From: Selenomonadaceae bacterium
GTDB lineage: Bacteria; Bacillota; Negativicutes; Selenomonadales; Selenomonadaceae
Length of the DNA: 41,480 nt
Reading direction: 5' to 3'
Assembly (NCBI GenBank): GCA_017427545.1
Contig: JAFRSO010000008.1
Coordinates: 1-41,480, forward strand
The notes under the pieces were generated by a model, which searched no databases, was not told the DNA's origin, and saw only the letters and a program-made list of their open reading frames with translations. A program made the translations under genes and the position numbers. Shown in pieces: positions 41,313 through 41,480 of this stretch (its first letter is position 1; each line of letters begins with the position of its first letter).

Positions 41313-41480
41313 TCACTCCTTGGGTAAAAGTTGAGCCACAAATTTTTCCAATTCGGAAATATACGCCTGATTTTGTCGATTAATTTTCTCCAGCTCATCA
41401 ACTTGGCGGAGGGCTTGAATTGATTTCAATCGATAACCATTCATAATGTTGAAAATAAACGCCGTGATTGCCACGTTATC
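41313..41480 (-). CDS. C-terminal end of a second, duplicate glycosyltransferase (partial, 5' part outside window)
   Basis: The minus-strand frame is open from the window edge to TGA (41315-41313), 55 residues: DNVAITAFIFNIMNGYRL, then a variable stretch, then the end shared exactly with the neighbouring GT2 protein (NQAYISELEKFVAQLLPKE). The junction AAGGAGTGATTTTAATG after it is the same as after the downstream gene. It is therefore the end of a paralogous GT2 gene, probably in the same operon. Confidence 0.85.
   Translation of the reverse strand, partial: DNVAITAFIFNIMNGYRLKSIQALRQVDELEKINRQNQAYISELEKFVAQLLPKE

Overview
The window comes from a diderm (outer-membrane) Firmicute, most likely of the Negativicutes (Selenomonas/Anaerovibrio-like). 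This rests on gene content, not on a database match. Outer-membrane traits (an autotransporter ending in Phe, a CsgG-like exported protein, a heptose-kinase-like PfkB protein) sit beside Firmicute-type genes: a YjfB-family protein, a CymR/IscR-like Rrf2 regulator, a processive diacylglycerol-glucosyltransferase-like enzyme and very strong, extended Shine-Dalgarno (SD) sequences. UUG start codons are common.

Left third (1-26139): a surface and secreted-protein region. It opens inside a giant repetitive acidic protein (1-8231, 5' end outside the window), followed by rpmB on the minus strand and a minus-strand RTX metalloprotease (8693-13186). A long plus-strand run follows (13385-26139): two paralogous exported proteins, a CsgG-like protein, an autotransporter, a 2001-residue RTX-like repeat protein, a heptose-kinase-like PfkB protein and a stand-alone AICAR transformylase. 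No type I secretion ABC transporter or membrane-fusion gene is in the window, so export of the RTX proteins must depend on genes elsewhere.

Middle (26144-33869): metabolism. It holds tyrA, an IscR-like Rrf2 regulator divergent from iscS-iscU, aroF (DAHP synthase) divergent from leuA with back-to-back promoters, a RelB/YafQ-type toxin-antitoxin pair directly behind leuA, and an acyltransferase-3 membrane protein. Right part (34007-41480): tRNA-Ser(UGA), a CheY-like receiver, a cupin, a YjfB-like protein, HU, an SDR, an unknown protein, a diacylglycerol-glucosyltransferase-like enzyme, tRNA-Pro(GGG), and a minus-strand run of two near-duplicate GT2 glycosyltransferases (one cut by the window edge), an aminotransferase and a Zn/Mn-binding lipoprotein.

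The most striking unexplained structure is a population of short tandem arrays with a 7-nt (sometimes 8-nt) period, in several sequence families (CAGCTAN, GAGTTAG, TAGGAAC/TAATCCC, TAGTGAT/CACTAAC, AATGCGN). They fill many of the gaps between genes, supply stop codons, C-terminal residues and SD sequences of flanking genes, and also occur in frame inside coding sequences. They resemble the short tandemly repeated repetitive (STRR) sequences of cyanobacteria. A second notable feature is a run of nine G in the promoter of the RTX metalloprotease, placed as in known phase-variable promoters.
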